This document shows, one piece after another, positions 1 to 8,833 of a stretch of 64,000 nt of DNA. Source of the DNA: Cronobacter dublinensis subsp. dublinensis LMG 23823. Its GTDB lineage: Bacteria > Pseudomonadota > Gammaproteobacteria > Enterobacterales > Enterobacteriaceae. The stretch lies in NCBI RefSeq assembly GCF_001277235.1, contig NZ_CP012266.1, positions 124,001-188,000 of the forward strand, given 5' to 3'. The translations under genes were made by a program, and so were the position numbers. Each line of letters starts with the position of its first letter. Within the stretch, counting starts at the first letter, position 1. A model generated the notes under the pieces. The model did no database searches and was not told the origin of the DNA. It saw nothing but the letters and a program-made list of their open reading frames with translations.

Positions 1-228
1 CTCGTGGGCGGGCTTGGCGCGCTGGGCGCAAAATTTGGCGGCCTGTTTGGCGGGCTCATTGGTGCCGGGCTCGGGCTGGTTATCGCCGCACTCCCGGCGG
101 CGGTGGGTAAAAAACATGATATGTCGGGCGGTAAAGGCAACCCGGTGAATCGCCACTTTATGAGCGAGGTCATCCCCTGTATCGAGGCCGAAAAGGCAGA
201 GGATGAGGCTATACTAATGGCTTTATAA
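1..228 (+). CDS. C-terminal part of a Gly/Ala-rich membrane-associated protein (5' truncated by window)
   Basis: The frame is open from the first base, so this is probably the tail of a longer gene; an internal GTG lies at 4. The visible part begins with a glycine/alanine-rich hydrophobic stretch of about 30 residues that could cross a membrane or glycine-zip. A short polar tail ending in acidic residues follows. I cannot name the family. It ends 10 bases before the ankyrin gene, whose Shine-Dalgarno follows directly on its stop codon, so the two are probably co-transcribed. By position it may belong to the toxin/type VI secretion island, but that is inference only. Confidence 0.45.
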   Translation, partial: LVGGLGALGAKFGGLFGGLIGAGLGLVIAALPAAVGKKHDMSGGKGNPVNRHFMSEVIPCIEAEKAEDEAILMAL

Positions 229-238
229 GGAGAGCAGA

Positions 239-1006
239 ATGAAGACGTTTCGCAGGCTAATTTGCAGTCTCCTCGCTGGGCTGGCACTCTTTTCGGTTGT
301 AATACCTGGTCACGGAAGCACGAATATGAAACAAGCAGCGCCGGAAGTTTATTTTAGCGGTACGCAATTACAGCTTGCTCAGGCTATCGCTGAGCATAAT
401 CTTTCCGAAGTAAAAGCCTTAGCCAAAAGCACGGATTTAAATAAACCCGGCAGTCAGAGCATGACCTTGCTGATGTACGCGCTGCTGGAGGCGACCAATG
501 GCGATACGACATCGCTGGAGATTGTGACAGCGCTTGTGAAAGCGGGCGCGGATCCGCTACAGGATATCCCGGATTTCGGCAGCCCTGCGGCGGTGATGGC
601 AAGCTCTAACAACCCTGCTTATATCAAAGCGCTGATTGACGGCGGCCTTAGCCCGAACGCTATGACCAACTACCAGCCGTTAATTTTCAACGCCGCTTCA
701 GACAATTCGTTTGCCGTCCTGAAGTATTTATTATCAGCGGGTGCCGATGTTAATAAAACCGACAGTGCCGGTAAAACGGTATTAATGTCTGCACTGGCTG
801 GCATGGAACTGGATCAGGTTGAGTATTTGCTGAATTATGGCGCTAACCCCAATATTGAAAATCAAAATGGCTTGAATTTTGGGAAGATGCTGTCAGATGT
901 TATCGAGCGCGAAAAAGACAGTAATAAAAGAACCATCGATAAATTAGAAGAGATCCGTCAGCTTGCCATTCGCAAAGGGTTACACTGGCCCCCCGCTGAT
1001 GACTGA
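239..1006 (+). CDS. Exported ankyrin-repeat protein
   Basis: 255 residues. The N-terminus is a signal peptide (basic MKTFRR, then a hydrophobic core around residues 8-24) without a lipobox cysteine, so a periplasmic location is likely. About four to five ankyrin-type repeats follow (roughly residues 45-215), seen in ALVKAGADP, ALIDGGLSPN, YLLSAGADVNKTD and YLLNYGANPN. Ankyrin repeats mediate protein binding; in toxin islands, exported ankyrin proteins often neighbour effectors or act as immunity factors. The start is supported by AAGGAG about 6 bases upstream. It lies 221 bases upstream of the first rhs gene on the same strand. A role in protection or effector handling is inferred. Confidence 0.75.
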   Translation: MKTFRRLICSLLAGLALFSVVIPGHGSTNMKQAAPEVYFSGTQLQLAQAIAEHNLSEVKALAKSTDLNKPGSQSMTLLMYALLEATNGDTTSLEIVTALVKAGADPLQDIPDFGSPAAVMASSNNPAYIKALIDGGLSPNAMTNYQPLIFNAASDNSFAVLKYLLSAGADVNKTDSAGKTVLMSALAGMELDQVEYLLNYGANPNIENQNGLNFGKMLSDVIEREKDSNKRTIDKLEEIRQLAIRKGLHWPPADD

Positions 1007-1227
1007 ATAAAACATCACAATGATTATCGCTCCTGTCCGGGGCGATAATTTCATTTCTGACTTATCTCTACGCTTTATTGCCTTTAATCGTGAATGTGCC
1101 TTTTTCTATAGCGCAAAATAAAGTTATTACGGTCAGCTTCTGAAAATAAAGCATTACCTTTATTTTCCACGGCGATAAATATTTAAATATTCTGTTAAGA
1201 ACACGCAATCCATCGCAGGGAATTTAT

Positions 1228-4200
1228 ATGGCGACAGGAAATACTATCGGAAAATTGCAATATGCGCCCGCGCCGAAAAGCAGCGTAAAAGCGGGCAGCG
1301 CCAACCCCCCGAAAAAGAAAAGCTGGTGGGGCGACTGGGGCGATATTGTTCATACCGGACTGGATATCATAGGCGCGGTGCCGGTACTGGGCGTTGTCGC
1401 CGATGGCGCGAACGCGGCGATTTATGCCGCCGAAGGCGATTACGGCAACGCGGCGTTATCGGCAGCGTCGGCGGCAGCGAACTTCGTGCCGGGCGGCGGC
1501 GCGGCGTTTAAAGCCGGGAAAATGGCGGCCAAAGCAGGCAAAGCGTTAGAAGCCGCCAGCGCGACGAAAGGGCTGGTCAAAGAGACCGCGAAACTCGCCG
1601 AGAAATCCGCGTTTAAAGCGGAAAAAGCGGCCGTGAAAGCCGAGGGCAAAGCTGCCAAAGAAGGCGCGGAAGACGCGGTAAAAGCGAAAAAAGCGGGCAG
1701 CGAGAAGGGCGGCAGCGATAAAGGCAAAGCCAAAAAAGAGACCGAGCCGTGCAAAATCCCGAATACCGCAGGCGTGACGCCGCTCGTCGGGAGCCCGGTC
1801 AACGCCATTCTCGGCATTAAAATTCTTTTTGGCGATGAGGATAACGACTTCGCCTTTCCGGCGTCGGTCCCGCTCAACTGGCAGCGCTATTACTTCTCTG
1901 ATGAAACCGGCAATGGCTGGCTCGGGCAGGGGTGGTTTTTACCGCTGTCGCTGGAGGTGCGCGCGCAGGATGACGTGCTGCTGTTTATCGACGAACAGGG
2001 CCGTGAAATCGAATTCCCGTGGCCGGAGCCTGGCCACCCGCCGAAACTGCACCGCTACGAACAGCTTTCGCTTTCGCAACCACTGCCGGGCGAGTTCTGC
2101 ATCGCGACCGCCGATGAAGCGAGACGCTGGCATTTTACGCATCAGGCGCAGCCGGGCCGCTGGCTGCTCTCAGCGATAAGCGACCGCCACGATAACCGCT
2201 TAACGCTGCACTACAACGCGCATCATCAGCCCGAGCAGGTTATCGACAGCGCCGGGCGGCGGTTCATTATTCATTTCACCCGGCTCGCGCTTGCCGGTGA
2301 CGACACGGCAGACCGCATCACGGGCGTCAGCGTCTGTCACCCTTCCGACCCGCTCCATGCCGAAAGCCTCTGCCGTTATGACTACTCGCCGCAGGGCGAT
2401 CTCATCGCCGTCAGGAATGGTCAGGGCGAGGTGCTGCGCGAGTTTCGCTACCGCAACCACATCATGGTGGCGCACCGCCTCGCGGGCGAGATGGAGTGTT
2501 TCTACCACTACGACAAACACGACCCTTCCGGCAAAGTGCTGGCGCATCGCGACAGCCTGGGCGGTGAATGGCGGTTTGAATATGGCGCCGACAGCACGAC
2601 GGTGACCGACGCGCTGGGGCGCGTCACGCGCTACGAATTCGACGATAACCATGAGCTGCTGGGCTACAAAGACGCCGCGGGCGGCTACACCCGGTTTCGT
2701 CGCAACGTGCGCGGGCAGATGACCCACTTCACCGATCCGGCAGGCAGAACCACGCGTTACCGCTACGATGAGCGCGGCAACTGCACCGCCGTTACCGGGC
2801 CGGACGGGCAGATGACGCGCATCGACTACCACGAACACTGGAACCTGCCGGTGCGCGTCACCGATATGCAGGGCGGCACGCGGGAGTTCGCCTATGACGT
2901 GGCGGGCAACCTGATCCGCGAGATGGATGAGCTTGGCCGCATTACGGAATATAACCATGACGATCGCGGGAACCTGGTGCGCGTGCGCGATGCGGCGGCG
3001 GGCATTCAGCGCCTCTCCTGGAACAGCGCCGACTTTCTTATCAGTCACACCGATTGCTCCGGGCGTACCACCACCTTCGGCTATGACAAATATGGCTGGC
3101 TGAAAGAGCAGACGGACGCGGCGGGCAACCGTACGCTGATAAACAACCGGCAGGATGGCCTGCCGCGCAGCATTGTTCACCCCGACGGTGCGACGGAGAC
3201 GTTTGAGTTTGACCGCTGGCAGCGTCTTACCGCCTGGCGCGACGCGCAGGGGCAGATGACGCAATGGCAACTGGCACCGGATGGCCTGCCGCTGGCGCGT
3301 ACCGATGCGCTGGGCCACCAGGTGAAGTATGAATACGATCTGGCGCGCCGCCTGATCACGCTGGTTAACGAAAACGGCGCGCGCTACGAGATGGAATATG
3401 ACGTGCGCGATTATCTGATCCGCGAAACCGGGTTTGATGGCTGCACCACGCGCTACCGTTACGATGCGGGCGGGTTCCCGACGGCGCGGGAGGAAGAAGG
3501 CAACGGAGACGGCAGCATCATCCGCACGCATTATCAGCGTGACGACGCCGGGCGGCTGGTGGAAAAACTGGTGGCGCGCGGCGGCGAGGCGCAGTGGCAG
3601 CGCACGCGTTACCGGTATGATTCACTTGGGCGGCTGATTGCGGGCGTCAACCACGGCGGGCGCGTGGAGCTGGAGTGGGACGCCGCCGGGCAGCTCACGC
3701 TTGAGCGCAACCTCATTCGCGGCGTCAGCCATGAGCTTCGTCATCAGTATGACGAGCTCGGCAACCGCACCGTCACCACGCTGCCGGACGGCCGCGAGCT
3801 GAAAAACTTCTACTACGGCAGCGGGCACCGTATTCAGGTGAACCTCGGCAGCCGGGTTATCAGCGAAAGCGAGCGCGACGTGCTGCACAGAGAAGTTCGC
3901 CGCACGCAGGGCACCCTCAGCAGCGAGTATGTCCATGATGAGATGGGGCGGCTGGTCAGCCAGCGCGCGGGGCGCAACGGGAAAATCGCGGTGGCGCGTG
4001 ATTACGCCTGGCGGCGCGACGGGCAGCTGTTGCAGATGGTGGATAAATACACCGGCGAGCATCGCTACGACTACGATGCGCTGGGCCGCCTGACCCGCGC
4101 CCGCGACGAGCATTTCGCCTTCGACCCGGCCCATAACCTGCTGAGCGACACCGGCGCGGCGCCGCTGCACGACAACCGCCTGCGGGTTTATGAAGACAAA

Positions 4201-5247
4201 CGCTGGGAGTATGACAACTTCGGCAACGTCACCACCAAACTGACGGCGCAGCACACGCAGCAGCAGTTCCGCTGGAACGCGGAGCATCAGCTGGCGGAAG
4301 CCGTCACGGTGCGTAACGGCGCAGAGCAGCGCACCACCTACGGCTATGACGCCTTCGGCAGACGCAGCTGGAAGCAGGATGCCTTCGGCGTGACGACCTT
4401 TGTGTGGGACGGCAACCGCCTGCTGAGTGAAACGCGCGGCGGGCGCAGTCATCTGTGGATTTACGAAGACGACAGCTTCGCGCCGCTGGCGCAAATCAGC
4501 CTGCGTAAGGGCGACACCGAACACGATGCGGAGGTGTACTGGTATCACAACGATGTGTCCGGCATGCCGCGCGAGCTGACGGGTGCGGGCGGAGAAATCG
4601 CCTGGCGGGCCGAATACCGCGCGTGGGGCAATACGCTACGCGTGGAGCATATCGCAACCCGCACCGGCGAGCCGGTGTATCAGCCGTTACGCTATCAGGG
4701 GCAGTATTTCGATGCCGAGACGGGTTTGCACTATAACCGTTTCCGCTACTATGATCCGGATGCGGGGCGCTTTATCAGTCAGGACCCGATTGGGCTCGCG
4801 GGCGGGATAAACCTTTACCAGTATGCGCCGAACCCGCTGGTATGGGTGGATCCGCTGGGGTTGGCTTCAAGATCTTGGTTAGCGAAAGCTTTAGCAAATG
4901 GTCACGTTATACCCGCAGGGATGACAAACCCTCATGGCCATCATATTGTTTTTAAAGGACAATATCAAGGGACATCTCTGGCTCCGCATTTATCAAGATC
5001 GAAAGCTATTCTTAAAAGATACGGTATTGATCCTGTAAACGACCCTGCGAATCTTATGATCGCCAATAACGGAGAAGGGGTTCATACCGAAAAAAATGCA
5101 AAAAAAGTTGCAGACGCACTGGTTAAAGCTGATAAAGAAATTAAGGAAATAAGTAAATGCAAAAAATTGACAGGCAGCGATAGAACAAATCTTCTTAAAC
5201 AGAAGTTACAAGAAATCGGTCATGATGTATTTGGAGGATATAGGTAA
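1228..5247 (+). CDS. Rhs-family polymorphic toxin, PAAR-less, with AHH-type nuclease tip
   Basis: 1339 residues. The N-terminal region (about 35-110) is Ala/Gly-rich and hydrophobic, followed by a Lys/Ala-rich linker (115-175). No PAAR or prePAAR motif is visible. The DUF6531-type entry and the YD-repeat shell run from about 185 to 1210 and close at V-D-P-L-G-L near 4848-4866, where autoproteolysis releases the tip in known Rhs proteins. The 126-residue tip carries H-G-H-H-I-V (His1236-His1239) and a later His1286 in G-V-H-T. This matches the AHH branch of HNH/Endo VII nucleases, so DNA or RNA cleavage in a competitor is expected. The GC-rich core changes to AT-rich DNA exactly at the tip. 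The stop overlaps the immunity start (TAATG). Confidence 0.9.
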   Translation: MATGNTIGKLQYAPAPKSSVKAGSANPPKKKSWWGDWGDIVHTGLDIIGAVPVLGVVADGANAAIYAAEGDYGNAALSAASAAANFVPGGGAAFKAGKMAAKAGKALEAASATKGLVKETAKLAEKSAFKAEKAAVKAEGKAAKEGAEDAVKAKKAGSEKGGSDKGKAKKETEPCKIPNTAGVTPLVGSPVNAILGIKILFGDEDNDFAFPASVPLNWQRYYFSDETGNGWLGQGWFLPLSLEVRAQDDVLLFIDEQGREIEFPWPEPGHPPKLHRYEQLSLSQPLPGEFCIATADEARRWHFTHQAQPGRWLLSAISDRHDNRLTLHYNAHHQPEQVIDSAGRRFIIHFTRLALAGDDTADRITGVSVCHPSDPLHAESLCRYDYSPQGDLIAVRNGQGEVLREFRYRNHIMVAHRLAGEMECFYHYDKHDPSGKVLAHRDSLGGEWRFEYGADSTTVTDALGRVTRYEFDDNHELLGYKDAAGGYTRFRRNVRGQMTHFTDPAGRTTRYRYDERGNCTAVTGPDGQMTRIDYHEHWNLPVRVTDMQGGTREFAYDVAGNLIREMDELGRITEYNHDDRGNLVRVRDAAAGIQRLSWNSADFLISHTDCSGRTTTFGYDKYGWLKEQTDAAGNRTLINNRQDGLPRSIVHPDGATETFEFDRWQRLTAWRDAQGQMTQWQLAPDGLPLARTDALGHQVKYEYDLARRLITLVNENGARYEMEYDVRDYLIRETGFDGCTTRYRYDAGGFPTAREEEGNGDGSIIRTHYQRDDAGRLVEKLVARGGEAQWQRTRYRYDSLGRLIAGVNHGGRVELEWDAAGQLTLERNLIRGVSHELRHQYDELGNRTVTTLPDGRELKNFYYGSGHRIQVNLGSRVISESERDVLHREVRRTQGTLSSEYVHDEMGRLVSQRAGRNGKIAVARDYAWRRDGQLLQMVDKYTGEHRYDYDALGRLTRARDEHFAFDPAHNLLSDTGAAPLHDNRLRVYEDKRWEYDNFGNVTTKLTAQHTQQQFRWNAEHQLAEAVTVRNGAEQRTTYGYDAFGRRSWKQDAFGVTTFVWDGNRLLSETRGGRSHLWIYEDDSFAPLAQISLRKGDTEHDAEVYWYHNDVSGMPRELTGAGGEIAWRAEYRAWGNTLRVEHIATRTGEPVYQPLRYQGQYFDAETGLHYNRFRYYDPDAGRFISQDPIGLAGGINLYQYAPNPLVWVDPLGLASRSWLAKALANGHVIPAGMTNPHGHHIVFKGQYQGTSLAPHLSRSKAILKRYGIDPVNDPANLMIANNGEGVHTEKNAKKVADALVKADKEIKEISKCKKLTGSDRTNLLKQKLQEIGHDVFGGYR

Positions 5248-5789
5248 TGGGAAATTGGCATAGCATGCAATTGGATAAATTAAACAAATTAATCCAAGAG
5301 GAGTTTTTAGGGTTATATAAGAAATATAATAAAGAAAATAATATTTATGGGGTCGTTTTGGTACTGGACGATGACGGTTTATCTAGTTATATGGCCATAT
5401 CCACAAAGGAAAGCCTTGAAAAAATTCATAAGGGAATAGAGTGGGAGGGATATTCTTGGGTTCTCGGATTTTTTGACGATAATGATGATGTCGGTGTACG
5501 TTCTTTCACCACTATAATGATGGAACATTATAATGAAAGCATCCTGCCTTTACTGCCAGAAGGCTATAATTTTGATGAGGAAAGAGAAAGGAACATTAAT
5601 CTATATATAAGTGCTATGAAAAAGGCAAAAGAACAACTATGTGATACTATCGGCAATGATGTGAATAATATTGTCTTTTATATTACTATTCCTGGTGAGC
5701 CGGAAATTGATCATGCCTCTGCCATAGAGATTAATGAACCTTCAGAGAACCTGAACTGGTTTTTAGAAACGTACAAATATTTTTTATAA
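5247..5789 (+). CDS. Cognate immunity protein, DUF4303-like
   Basis: 180 residues, acidic, no signal peptide, so it should act in the cytoplasm. The start ATG shares its A with the last base of the rhs stop codon, the usual arrangement for a cognate immunity gene; a second in-frame ATG lies at 5262. The order Y-G-V-V-L-V-L-D-D-D followed by S-T-K-E-S-L-E-K and a C-terminal beta/helix region resembles DUF4303, a family found beside polymorphic toxins. It should bind and block the AHH nuclease tip of the preceding protein. Cognate function rests on position; the family call is moderate. Confidence 0.75.
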   Translation: MGNWHSMQLDKLNKLIQEEFLGLYKKYNKENNIYGVVLVLDDDGLSSYMAISTKESLEKIHKGIEWEGYSWVLGFFDDNDDVGVRSFTTIMMEHYNESILPLLPEGYNFDEERERNINLYISAMKKAKEQLCDTIGNDVNNIVFYITIPGEPEIDHASAIEINEPSENLNWFLETYKYFL

Positions 5790-5795
5790 AATTTC

Positions 5796-5817
5796 AAAAG
5801 GCCGTTAACGGCCTTTT
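5796..5817 (+). terminator. Rho-independent terminator after the first Rhs/immunity pair
   Basis: A perfect palindrome GGCCGTTAACGGCC flanked by A-run and T-run (AAAA ... TTTTT) lies 6 bases after the immunity stop. It ends transcription of the rhs/immunity unit before the orphan module, so the orphan is not simply read through. Confidence 0.85.
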
Positions 5818-5930
5818 TCTTTACTTGATATCACTCTAATTTTGGCAACGTCACCACGGAGCTGACGGCGCGGCACACGCAGCAGCAGTTCCGCTGGAAC
5901 GCGGAGCATCAGCTGGCGGAGGCCGTCACG

Positions 5931-6836
5931 GTGCGTAACGGCGCAGAGCAGCGCACCACGTATGGCTATGACGCCTTCGGCAGACGCAGCTGGAAGCAGG
6001 ATGCCTTCGGCGTGACGACCTTTGTGTGGGACGGCAACCGCCTGCTGAGTGAAACGCGCGGCGGGCGCAGCCACCTGTGGATTTACGAAGACGACAGCTT
6101 CGCGCCGCTGGCGCAAATCAGTCTTCACAGGGGCGACACCGAACACGACGCAGAGGTGTACTGGTATCACAATGATGTGTCCGGCATGCCGCGCGAGCTG
6201 ACGGGCGCGGGCGGTGAAATCGCCTGGCGGGCCGAATACCGCGCCTGGGGCAATACGCTACGCGTGGAGCATATCGCAACCCGCACCGGCGAGCCGGTGT
6301 ATCAGCCGTTACGCTATCAGGGGCAGTATTTCGATGCCGAGACGGGTTTGCACTACAACCGTTTCCGCTACTATGATCCGGATGCGGGGCGCTTTATCAG
6401 TCAGGACCCGATTGGGCTCGCGGGCGGGATAAACCTTTACCAGTATGCGCCGAACCCGCTGGTATGGGTGGATCCGCTGGGGTTGGCCTTTAGACATGTA
6501 CCTTTGACAGAAGGCGTGGTTTACAGGCAAGGTAGTAATACGCCTGCTAACATGACTCCCAGACCAGGAAAAGATACGAACCCGTTAAAAAAACCTGGGT
6601 TGAGCACAACAATAGAAAAACCCTCTGGTAAATCGATACCTCTTGATGTGGCTAAATTAAATGAAGCCGGTTTCGATGTGATACAAGATGATATCGATCA
6701 TGCATCCGTTAGGCCTAAAGGTGATGCTGATTTGAACAAACTAAATGATTGGGCGAACAGCCGCCCCGGAATAGTCGATGGCGGTAGTGGACCCATTCAT
6801 GAAAACACTAATAAAGTCAGGAAGTGTATTTTATGA
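5931..6836 (+). CDS. Orphan Rhs core fragment with ADP-ribosyltransferase-like tip
   Basis: Core homology to the first rhs gene starts abruptly near 5842 and is nearly identical up to V-D-P-L-G-L at about 6488. In frame, the only upstream codon of note is a TGA at 5827-5829, so there is no normal start; 5931 is a GTG with GGAGG 8 bases upstream. This is an unexpressed or weakly expressed cassette. The roughly 115-residue tip starts V-Y-R-Q-G-S-N-T-P and continues T-P-R-P-G-K-D-T, then P-G-L-S-T, and ends with a D-L-N-K-L-N-D-W-A block. This pattern recalls Rhs-associated ADP-ribosyltransferase tips, but I am not certain of the family. Its stop overlaps the next start (ATGA). Confidence 0.7.
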   Translation: MRNGAEQRTTYGYDAFGRRSWKQDAFGVTTFVWDGNRLLSETRGGRSHLWIYEDDSFAPLAQISLHRGDTEHDAEVYWYHNDVSGMPRELTGAGGEIAWRAEYRAWGNTLRVEHIATRTGEPVYQPLRYQGQYFDAETGLHYNRFRYYDPDAGRFISQDPIGLAGGINLYQYAPNPLVWVDPLGLAFRHVPLTEGVVYRQGSNTPANMTPRPGKDTNPLKKPGLSTTIEKPSGKSIPLDVAKLNEAGFDVIQDDIDHASVRPKGDADLNKLNDWANSRPGIVDGGSGPIHENTNKVRKCIL

Positions 6837-7231
6837 GAAAAGAACTCTATCAATCCGTAGTTAATATAATTCTTCAAAAGTTGTCTTTTTATGACTTCGT
6901 TTTTAGCTCTTATGATGAAGTGTGTTTAATAGATATAGGGTGTAGATCAAAATCAGATAATCGCACTTTGTATTTTAGCTTATTATTGAAATCTGATTTG
7001 GTTGTGGATGATAAACCGGATGAAATTGTATACGAAATAATGTGTATTAAGGATAATTTACACTGCATTCGTATATCTGCTGATTTAACCTATGGTGATG
7101 GCGCTTATCATAAAAAGTGGAATGAAATTTTGATAGATGAATCGGGCAATATAAATAATGTTTTTGATGATTTTTTTTCGGGGATAGAAAGTGAAATCAC
7201 CATGATGATTTCTTCTGTTACAAAAATCTAA
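6833..7231 (+). CDS. Putative immunity protein for the orphan tip
   Basis: 132 residues from the ATG at 6833, which overlaps the toxin stop as ATGA; an in-frame GTG lies at 6824. AGGA about 10 bases upstream supports the ATG. The protein is acidic, cytoplasmic, alpha/beta in appearance, and AT-rich like other genes of its kind in this island. No family is recognised. Its position directly behind the orphan tip is the only argument for a cognate immunity role. Confidence 0.65.
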   Translation: MRKELYQSVVNIILQKLSFYDFVFSSYDEVCLIDIGCRSKSDNRTLYFSLLLKSDLVVDDKPDEIVYEIMCIKDNLHCIRISADLTYGDGAYHKKWNEILIDESGNINNVFDDFFSGIESEITMMISSVTKI

Positions 7232-7397
7232 ATAGCCTTGTTAAACCTGTATTTTTTCTATAGAGGTTATTACGTGTTTATTTAAAAGAGGTGTAATGTG
7301 TTGTTAACTATTTTTAATTTCATTACTTTTAAAATAAACACATACATTAATAATAATTTTTAACAACTAAATTCAACTGGCGTGGATTGCCCGAAAC

Positions 7398-7790
7398 ATG
7401 AAACTTTCAGAACAAGAAATTAAAGCTTTATTAAACAAAAATGCCAAGGAACGATATGTATATTTCATAAAAAAAGTGGTTGACTGGGAGTGTGCATGGT
7501 CTTTAGGCGATGAATCAGGTTATGCAACCACAGAAGATAACAAAGCACAAACATCACTGCCTCTTTGGCCAGCGAAAGAGTACGCTCAGGAATGTGCAAT
7601 AAATGAATGGAAAAACCTTTCAGTGAAGAAGGTTCACCTGAACGAACTTCTTGATGAGCTGCTTCCCCAATTAATTGATGATGAGATTGATATAGTGGTT
7701 TTTATGGCACCCAATGAAACCTGCGTACCTGTGCTATCAGCAATGAATGTATTAACCGATTTATTGAAAGAGTTTGAGAAATATAAATAA
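7398..7790 (+). CDS. DUF2750 family protein, probable orphan immunity
   Basis: 130 residues. The pattern R-Y-V-Y-F-I-K-K-V-V-D-W-E, then S-L-P-L-W-P-A-K-E-Y-A and a C-terminal D-I-V-V-F-M-A-P-N, fits DUF2750, a small cytoplasmic family often found near polymorphic toxins. There is no signal peptide. It opens a block of AT-rich small genes without an adjacent toxin tip, so it may protect against tips lost from this strain or carried by neighbours. That role is inferred. Confidence 0.7.
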   Translation: MKLSEQEIKALLNKNAKERYVYFIKKVVDWECAWSLGDESGYATTEDNKAQTSLPLWPAKEYAQECAINEWKNLSVKKVHLNELLDELLPQLIDDEIDIVVFMAPNETCVPVLSAMNVLTDLLKEFEKYK

Positions 7791-7877
7791 TTAGAAAGGT
7801 AAGTAGTCCAATAATCTTGATGCGAGAGCAGTAAAAATGCGTAGGCTTAATAATATGTTAATTAACAGGATGTCAGG

Positions 7878-8303
7878 ATGATTTCACGAAATTATTCGAA
7901 TGCTATTAGTTCTCTTCTATCGCTTTGCTCCGAATCTACTTTAAACTCTTGGTCGTTCCAGCAGCAAAATTTAATTGTTAATCTAACAACTTATAATGAT
8001 GAGGAACTGATTGTTACAATAAAAACTGATACAGTTCAATCCGCGTACTTATCGACAAATACTATTTTAAATACATGCATGCTAAAGATAACTGATATGC
8101 AAGAGATACTTGAAACCAGTAATGGTTACTATATTCCACCAAAAAGATTCTGTGATTTAATGAAACAGTGTGAAAGCAGTTACTCTCTGTTTTACGGCAG
8201 GAACAAGACCTTTCGATATCATCTTGCATTTATAGGTAGCATCATTTTTCTAAGTTGCCCTGTAAGTTCTTTAGAGCATTCTATAAATTGGGTGTCAATA
8301 TAA
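7878..8303 (+). CDS. Hypothetical protein in the immunity block
   Basis: 141 residues, AT-rich, start ATG at 7878 with AGGATG immediately before it. It is rich in Ser, Asn and Thr, with a short hydrophobic segment near the C-terminus (around residues 112-125) that is too short to be confident of membrane insertion. I recognise no family. Its size, base composition and position between DUF2750 and other small genes suggest a spare immunity gene. Confidence 0.45.
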   Translation: MISRNYSNAISSLLSLCSESTLNSWSFQQQNLIVNLTTYNDEELIVTIKTDTVQSAYLSTNTILNTCMLKITDMQEILETSNGYYIPPKRFCDLMKQCESSYSLFYGRNKTFRYHLAFIGSIIFLSCPVSSLEHSINWVSI

Positions 8304-8418
8304 CTCCAGCAGTTTTTAAAGTTATTATTTGACCGTTGATATTCATTTGTGCTTCTTCCTCACTTGAATAAGCGGGATGACTCTCTTCGTATAGTCAGTA
8401 TAAAAATAGAGGTTCTAT

Positions 8419-8733
8419 ATGTCTATGGATTTTTTTGCAAGCGAGCACCAGAGGTTGATTAGTAAAGACACGCCTTGTTATTGCATGGATGAAAAGATTC
8501 ATAAAGAAATATTTTCCTCACTCAAGGCTAACGAATCATATAAAATAATTTCCAGATTCAAAGATTATTATCATGATTGTATTATTCTTTTTAACCAGCT
8601 GGATACATTTTTGATAGAATTAAAAGATGTTAATGTCGATAATGATTTGGCTCATGAACAAATCATTAACTTTATTGATTTTATAAATAGTGCGAAGAAA
8701 CACCGGCATAACATATATGCATATAGCAACTAG
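8419..8733 (+). CDS. Small helical hypothetical protein in the immunity block
   Basis: 104 residues, predicted mostly helical with many charged residues and two cysteines in C-Y-C near residue 21. The start follows AGAGG by about 7 bases. No family recognised. It fits the pattern of short, AT-rich, single-gene units in this block, consistent with an orphan immunity gene, though nothing in the sequence proves that. Confidence 0.45.
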   Translation: MSMDFFASEHQRLISKDTPCYCMDEKIHKEIFSSLKANESYKIISRFKDYYHDCIILFNQLDTFLIELKDVNVDNDLAHEQIINFIDFINSAKKHRHNIYAYSN

Positions 8734-8833
8734 TAAAGTTATTACGGCTGTTAATGCAAATATTATTATAAAATGGAGCATATAACTTTATACCCAGGCC
8801 ATATTTAATCTTAGCCCTCATGAAAGATGGTTT

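Noticed and set aside
2200..3531. Long open frame on the minus strand inside the first rhs gene (443 codons)
   Set aside because: It lies antisense to the high-GC YD-repeat core, is full of Val/Arg/Ala runs caused by codon bias, and has no family features. The same holds for 16183-18198, 11883-13508, 58653-60125 and 43265-44449 on the minus strand.
1900..4800. Repeated YD motifs as tandem repeats or CRISPR
   Set aside because: Repeats are at protein level with irregular spacing, as in all Rhs shells; no identical DNA repeats with unique spacers are seen in the window.
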